64,000 bases of DNA from Thiopseudomonas acetoxidans (lineage in GTDB: Bacteria > Pseudomonadota > Gammaproteobacteria > Pseudomonadales > Pseudomonadaceae): assembly GCF_030362935.1 (NCBI RefSeq), contig NZ_JAUCDY010000011.1:26425-90424 (forward strand). The letters run 5' to 3'. Positions 59,926 through 64,000 of this stretch are shown one piece after another. The notes beneath the pieces are model-generated. The model searched no databases. It was not told the origin of the DNA and saw only the letters and a program-made list of their open reading frames with translations. Made by a program: the position numbers and the translations under genes. How positions within the stretch are numbered: the first letter of the stretch is position 1; every line of letters starts with the position of its first letter.

Positions 59926-61203
59926 TTATAAACGCAAATCACTTTCTTCAGCAGGCAGCAAGTACTTCAAGTCATATAAAATATGCTCTGACTTACCCAA
60001 CGCGCGAATCTCGGCAGCGCCCATCTCTTTAAATTGCTGATGACCAACCGCTAAAATAATCGCATCATAGGTCGCAGCTTCAGGCTGACTGATTGGTGTG
60101 ATTGCGTATTCGCGCTGAGCTTCTTCTACAGCAACCCATGGGTCAAACACATCTGCTTGCACACCGTAATCTTTTAACTCAGTCACAATATCTACAATGC
60201 GAGTATTGCGAAGGTCGGGGCAGTTTTCTTTAAAGGCTAAGCCCATCACCAACACACGCGCGCCTTGCACTTGAATACGCTTTTTCATCATAGCTTTAAC
60301 CAACTGCGAGACCACGTACTGCCCCATGCTGTCGTTAATACGACGACCAGCAAGAATGATCTCTGGGTGATAGCCAATCGATTGCGCTTTATGCGTGAGG
60401 TAGTAAGGATCAACACCAATACAGTGCCCACCTACTAAACCTGGACGGAACGGCAAGAAGTTCCACTTGGTACCGGCAGCTTCCAAAACGGCTTCAGTAT
60501 CAATACCCATCTTATTAAAAATCAGCGCAAGCTCATTAATTAAAGCAATGTTCACATCACGCTGCGTATTTTCAATCACCTTAGCCGCTTCAGCCACTCG
60601 AATGCTTTTGGCCTTATGCGTACCTACAGTGATGATCTCGTTGTACAGCGCATCGACAATATCGGCAATTTCTGGCGTTGAACCTGCCGTGACTTTTTTG
60701 ATATTGGTCACACGGTGTTCTTTATCACCAGGATTAATACGCTCTGGGCTGTAGCCCGCATAAAAATCTTGGTTAAAGACCAAACCCGATACCCGCTCAA
60801 GTACGGGGACACAGTCTTCTTCTGTTGCGCCGGGATACACAGTCGACTCGTAAATAACGATATCGCCTTTTTTTAACACCTTGCCAATAGTTTCTGAGGC
60901 TTTAATCAAAGGCGTTAAATCTGGGCGTTTAAACTCATCGATAGGCGTTGGCACAGTAACAATAAAAACATTACAGTTTTTTAAATCGTCTAGATTCGAG
61001 GTGTAGCTAAGTAGTGCTGCTTGAGCTAGCACCTCGTCACTCACTTCTAAGGTACTGTCATGACCGGCTTGCAGCGCTGCAATACGAGGTTGGTTAATAT
61101 CAAAGCCAACAACTGAACGCTGTTTACCAAACTCTACAGCAAGAGGAAGGCCTACGTAGCCAAGACCGATTACGGCTAGTTTTATTTCTGAGAGTGCTTT
61201 CAT
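59926..61203 (-). CDS. wbpO: UDP-N-acetylgalactosamine/glucosamine 6-dehydrogenase, WbpO/TviB type
   Basis: This is a 425-residue UDP-sugar dehydrogenase oxidising C6 to the uronic acid. NAD loop LAVIGLGYVGLPLAVEFGKQ, catalytic Cys in LVGGHCIGVDPYYLTHKAQS, and LVMGLAFKENCPDLRNTRIV are all present. TviB and WbpO act on N-acetylated hexosamines, which suits the WbpP partner. GGAAC-type ribosome-binding sequence precedes the ATG. It is 15 bp downstream of a glycosyltransferase gene, so the run is an operon. Confidence 0.92.
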   Translation of the reverse strand: MKALSEIKLAVIGLGYVGLPLAVEFGKQRSVVGFDINQPRIAALQAGHDSTLEVSDEVLAQAALLSYTSNLDDLKNCNVFIVTVPTPIDEFKRPDLTPLIKASETIGKVLKKGDIVIYESTVYPGATEEDCVPVLERVSGLVFNQDFYAGYSPERINPGDKEHRVTNIKKVTAGSTPEIADIVDALYNEIITVGTHKAKSIRVAEAAKVIENTQRDVNIALINELALIFNKMGIDTEAVLEAAGTKWNFLPFRPGLVGGHCIGVDPYYLTHKAQSIGYHPEIILAGRRINDSMGQYVVSQLVKAMMKKRIQVQGARVLVMGLAFKENCPDLRNTRIVDIVTELKDYGVQADVFDPWVAVEEAQREYAITPISQPEAATYDAIILAVGHQQFKEMGAAEIRALGKSEHILYDLKYLLPAEESDLRL

Positions 61204-61218
61204 AGGTGTTCCTTCTGT

Positions 61219-62334
61219 TTAACTATTCCAAACGTCATGATATTTATTAATCATGGTTTCGATACTGAAATGTTCTAAAATTCTATTACGTGCTTGGTTT
61301 TGCAGTTCTAACCACTTTAAAGAGTCTTGTTTTAGCGTAAGTGCCTGTGTAATAGCTGAAGCTAACTGACGACTATCCTGCGCTGGCACAACCCAGCCTG
61401 CTTCACCAACAATTAAAGCTGCATCACCGACATCAGTGCTTACACAAGGTGTTCCACACGCCATAGCCTCGGCAATAACGTTTGGAAACGCTTCACTGGA
61501 AGAACTTAAAATATGCAGATCTAACGCATTCATAATGGCTGGAATATCGTTACGCTGCTCAAGCAAGACGATATGTGACTGCAACCCTTGCTTTTCAATT
61601 TCGCTTATCAATTCGTTATTCGTCGTACTTAAGTCTTTACCCACTAAAAGGCATTTAAAATCAAATTGATGTTTGAGTTGAGACAAGGCTGCCAGAAGGT
61701 TGGTGTGATCTTTTAGCGGGTCGTACCTACCCACCATACCGAGCAAAACAACATTTTCGTTTAGCAGTAATTCATTTCTGGTATCAAGCGCAAGCTGGCT
61801 ATTAGGGGTGAACTTATCCAGCTCATAACCATTAGCAATCACAACCATTTTATTGCGTTGATAGCCGTTTTTTGCATGCACTGCTAAGGCTTTATTAGCG
61901 CAACAAATAATCTGCTTTGGTATAAAAGGACTGATCCAAGAACAAAACTTAGCTATAAGGATAGTGTTACGCTTCGATTTACCTTTTTCAAGGACTGAGT
62001 GGCGAATATTCCAAAATATATTTTTGACACCAGCTAAGCGTGCTATCACGCCACCAATTAAATCTGCGTGATACATCCAAGTTTGTACTGCATTTGGCTT
62101 TGATTTTTTTAACAGCTTATAGAGGCTATATAGTCCAGAAAAAGTTATTCTGCCAGCAGGCATGTTTAAGCAATGCACCTCTACACCAGTTTCTTGCAAT
62201 AAAGGCCCATACTTACCCATACCCATTAAAGAAATAACTGTATGCGTAACGCTTATATCGTTGGTGCACAGGCGATATAACACAGCTTCGGCACCGCCAT
62301 TATTAAGACCAGTTATAATGTGAGCGATTTTCAT
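61219..62334 (-). CDS. Glycosyltransferase family 4
   Basis: This is a 371-residue GT-B enzyme beginning MKIAHIITGLNNGGAEAVLY, the nucleotide-sugar transferase N-domain, with donor motif LHILSSSSEAFPNVIAEAMA and CGTPCVSTDVGDAALIVGEA. The acceptor and sugar are unknown. The ATG at 62334 is preceded by a GAG-containing site; a TTG two codons earlier is less likely. Lower GC than the housekeeping genes suggests horizontal origin, usual in O-antigen clusters. Confidence 0.87.
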   Translation of the reverse strand: MKIAHIITGLNNGGAEAVLYRLCTNDISVTHTVISLMGMGKYGPLLQETGVEVHCLNMPAGRITFSGLYSLYKLLKKSKPNAVQTWMYHADLIGGVIARLAGVKNIFWNIRHSVLEKGKSKRNTILIAKFCSWISPFIPKQIICCANKALAVHAKNGYQRNKMVVIANGYELDKFTPNSQLALDTRNELLLNENVVLLGMVGRYDPLKDHTNLLAALSQLKHQFDFKCLLVGKDLSTTNNELISEIEKQGLQSHIVLLEQRNDIPAIMNALDLHILSSSSEAFPNVIAEAMACGTPCVSTDVGDAALIVGEAGWVVPAQDSRQLASAITQALTLKQDSLKWLELQNQARNRILEHFSIETMINKYHDVWNS

Positions 62335-62468
62335 AACCAACTCTACTTTTGTGATTTATAAAATAGTATACGAAAATTTATTTTTGTTAGCGTTATTGAT
62401 GTTAGCAATAGGCATATAAAAGACATAATAAAACTAATTGGCAATATTAAATTGATTTTTCGTGGAAA

Positions 62469-63584
62469 TCAAAAGTTGATTAAATTCTGAGCTCGCATTT
62501 TCCAAGTATAGGCAGTTAAGAAATCATATAAAGCTTGTTGACCAAGCTGATTTCTTAATTCCTCATCTGCAAGTTTATTAATTGCATCAACCCATTCGTT
62601 TACATCGACTGAATTAACTAAAATTGCATTTCTTTCATTTAACACTTCGCGCAATACAGGCAAATCTGAGCAGATTATTGCTTTACCATGCGACATATAT
62701 TCGAATATTTTCAATGGTGACATAAATTTACTAGTATCACCCTTTCCACCGTAAACACTTACAACACTAGCATATGGCGCTAGAAAGATATCAATTAAAC
62801 TACATATAGAGCTTGCTTCTGCAGGGCTAACAAAACCATAGAAATAGACATTTTCGATATTTCTGCTATTTAATTCCCTTTTCCAGTATGAAATATCACT
62901 TTCAACTCCTCCAACTATATGAAAGTTAGCGTCACTGATTTTTTCTGCACTATCTAAAATAACATCTATACCCCTGCCCTTATATAGATGACCTACATAT
63001 CCAATCTGCAATACATCAAATCTCCCTTGAAGCCCCTTTTTATTTTCAGCGTTTACCACCTCATCTGCCCCGTCATGAGCAACAAAAATTTTCTCTTGAT
63101 ATTTAGCAATAGCACCATCTTTTATAAAAATATTTTTTAACGCTTCTGAAATAACCACTAACCGTTTAAACTTTTTTCTGCGTAGCATAAATTTTAATAG
63201 GTTGAGCTTTATGCCACTTAATGGTGAATGCGCCTCGTAAATAGTCGCAAAGAAAAAGGAAGACAAGAAACAGCTTAAAAAATCTCGGCCATAAATTAAA
63301 TTCTGCTTAGAAAAAAACAAACTACACAAACAGGCGAATGCATAAATGAAACTTCGTACAAACCTAACTTGCGGGTAAGGCATTTTTTTAATATGAAATG
63401 TACTATCAACACCGTAAAACTCATAAACATCTGAAACGCCTTCTTCTTGCTCCTGCTTTCGATTCGGCGCATAAAGGGTAACTTCATGCCGATTAGCTGA
63501 AAAAGCATTACACATCTTCATTACATGCACAGAATTAGCTGCACGGGATGGAATTATTGAACTAGATAGATAAGCAATCCTCAC
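62469..63584 (-). CDS. Glycosyltransferase family 4, AT-rich
   Basis: This is a 371-residue GT-B protein starting MRIAYLSSSIIPSRAANSVH, with a donor-side segment QIGYVGHLYKGRGIDVILDS and SPLKIFEYMSHGKAIICSDL. It is the most AT-rich gene of the window, with codon choice unlike the first half, a sign of transfer. It is the first gene of the visible operon; 134 bp of AT-rich sequence upstream separates it from the ISL3 remnant and should hold a promoter. Confidence 0.85.
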   Translation of the reverse strand: MRIAYLSSSIIPSRAANSVHVMKMCNAFSANRHEVTLYAPNRKQEQEEGVSDVYEFYGVDSTFHIKKMPYPQVRFVRSFIYAFACLCSLFFSKQNLIYGRDFLSCFLSSFFFATIYEAHSPLSGIKLNLLKFMLRRKKFKRLVVISEALKNIFIKDGAIAKYQEKIFVAHDGADEVVNAENKKGLQGRFDVLQIGYVGHLYKGRGIDVILDSAEKISDANFHIVGGVESDISYWKRELNSRNIENVYFYGFVSPAEASSICSLIDIFLAPYASVVSVYGGKGDTSKFMSPLKIFEYMSHGKAIICSDLPVLREVLNERNAILVNSVDVNEWVDAINKLADEELRNQLGQQALYDFLTAYTWKMRAQNLINF

Positions 63585-63718
63585 AGTTTCAACCCTGTTT
63601 TCAAATGTATTTCCAAGCTTACTAATACTATATGTGCATCAGCATAATTACTTTTATTGGAAAGGTGATTATTTGGAATTTTCATTACATCTATCCATAT
63701 TATGATTATAATATTTCT

Positions 63719-63897
63719 AGCCCTTCGCAAATGTGGGTGTAGCAAAAAAATGACCGGCTAGAAAAGGTGTTGGGGTACTTGGAAAATATGAGCTTCTATA
63801 CCAACAAAACCAAGCACTCAACGTGGACAATTTTACCTTTCTTGGCCCTGTTCTTTCGAGCTTTTGCCAACTTAATAACCTCAGTCTCATTGGTAAG
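63719..63897 (+). mobile_element. Remnant of a second, diverged ISL3-family element (left end)
   Basis: The left inverted repeat (AGCCCTTCGCAAATGTGGGT, then GTAG) and the following 150 bp align with 56689-56875 at roughly three bases in four. From GTG at 63823 the frame reads VDNFTFLGPVLSSFCQLNNL, matching the first residues MNNLTFSSPDLSSFCQLNIL of the complete transposase. Similarity ends near 63897, so the element is interrupted or truncated there. Confidence 0.8.
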
Positions 63898-63918
63898 GTA
63901 AGAGGAGCTATAGTCATT

Positions 63919-64000
63919 TGTGGGGTAATCCCCCCATTTGTAACAGGGTTCAAAAGTAGATGTTAGGCCACTATGGCCAACTTTTGTTTAGGGGTAATAC
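63919..64000. mobile_element. Possible terminal region of another insertion sequence (IS21-like?)
   Basis: The sequence starting TGTGGGGTAATCCCCCC contains AAAAGTAGA and later GGCCAACTTTTG, plus a second GGGGTAAT. Such repeated AAAAGT/GGCCA-type motifs occur in IS21-family ends. It begins just after the ISL3 remnant breaks off. The window ends before any gene, so family and length cannot be confirmed. Confidence 0.3.

Overview
The window is chromosomal DNA of a gammaproteobacterium of the Pseudomonas lineage. Gene neighbourhoods follow the Pseudomonas order: sutA/glnK/ubiK/comM, HU/ubiC/ubiA, secB/grxC/rhodanese/gpmI/envC/ctpA, hisF/hisA/hisB/panZ-like/asmA/mutY/yggX/tRNA-Phe, and fba/pgk/epd/tkt/sahR-like/metK. 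Base composition is more AT-rich than a typical Pseudomonas. Several genes usual at these loci are absent (amtB beside glnK, hisH between hisB and hisA, phoBR near ubiA), which suggests a streamlined relative such as the Thiopseudomonas/Denitrificimonas group. The genus is an inference.

Layout. 1-4.3 kb: start of a K+/H+ antiporter, thioesterases, a YhiN-type flavoprotein, Tim44-like and SMI1-like proteins, and a SutA-like regulator. 4.5-9.4 kb: glnK, ubiK, comM, HU and the first two ubiquinone steps (ubiC, ubiA). 9.4-16 kb: response regulator, secB, grxC, rhodanese, gpmI, envC, ctpA. 16.3-25 kb: histidine genes, PanZ-like protein, asmA, mutY, yggX, tRNA-Phe with a clear promoter, and a PAS-GGDEF-EAL protein. 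25-33.8 kb: cytochrome c peroxidase with an ANR/FNR-type site, a probable sulfide-response group (YgaV/BigR-like repressor, DUF2892 protein, DUF442-type sulfur transferase) interrupted by a 196-bp MITE-like element, then an MFS transporter, cysQ, nudE, yrfG, cytochrome b561, a heme-less bacterial ferritin and a small outer-membrane barrel. 34-44.6 kb: fba, pgk, epd, tkt, a SahR-like ArsR-methyltransferase and metK, with an AAA/DUF4143 ATPase gene inserted between epd and tkt and flanked by about 315-bp direct repeats that include the 3' end of tkt. 44.8-46.2 kb: an AbiE-type toxin/antitoxin pair. 46.7-63.6 kb: a surface-polysaccharide (O-antigen type) cluster, all on the minus strand.

The polysaccharide cluster combines a bacillosamine-type route (WbpM/PglF dehydratase, PglE-like aminotransferase, PglD-like acetyltransferase, PglC-like initiating transferase) with a GalNAcA route (WbpO and WbpP homologues), several glycosyltransferases, a Wzy/WaaL-like protein and a flippase-like membrane protein. 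It is damaged in two places: one glycosyltransferase has a frameshift, and an ISL3-family insertion sequence without target duplication joins a 3'-truncated glycosyltransferase to a 5'-truncated sugar amidotransferase. A diverged ISL3 remnant, itself interrupted, lies at the right end.

Intergenic regions carry more than twenty copies of a REP-like palindrome, often paired around a conserved spacer. Stem bases co-vary between copies (GCGCAA/TTGCGC versus GCGCAT/ATGCGC). Two further palindrome families and several short tandem arrays lie beside them. I saw no rRNA, CRISPR array or prophage. The strongest candidates for something new are the iteron-like 23-bp array in front of the AAA/DUF4143 gene, the BIME family with its internal expansions, and the rebuilt polysaccharide locus.
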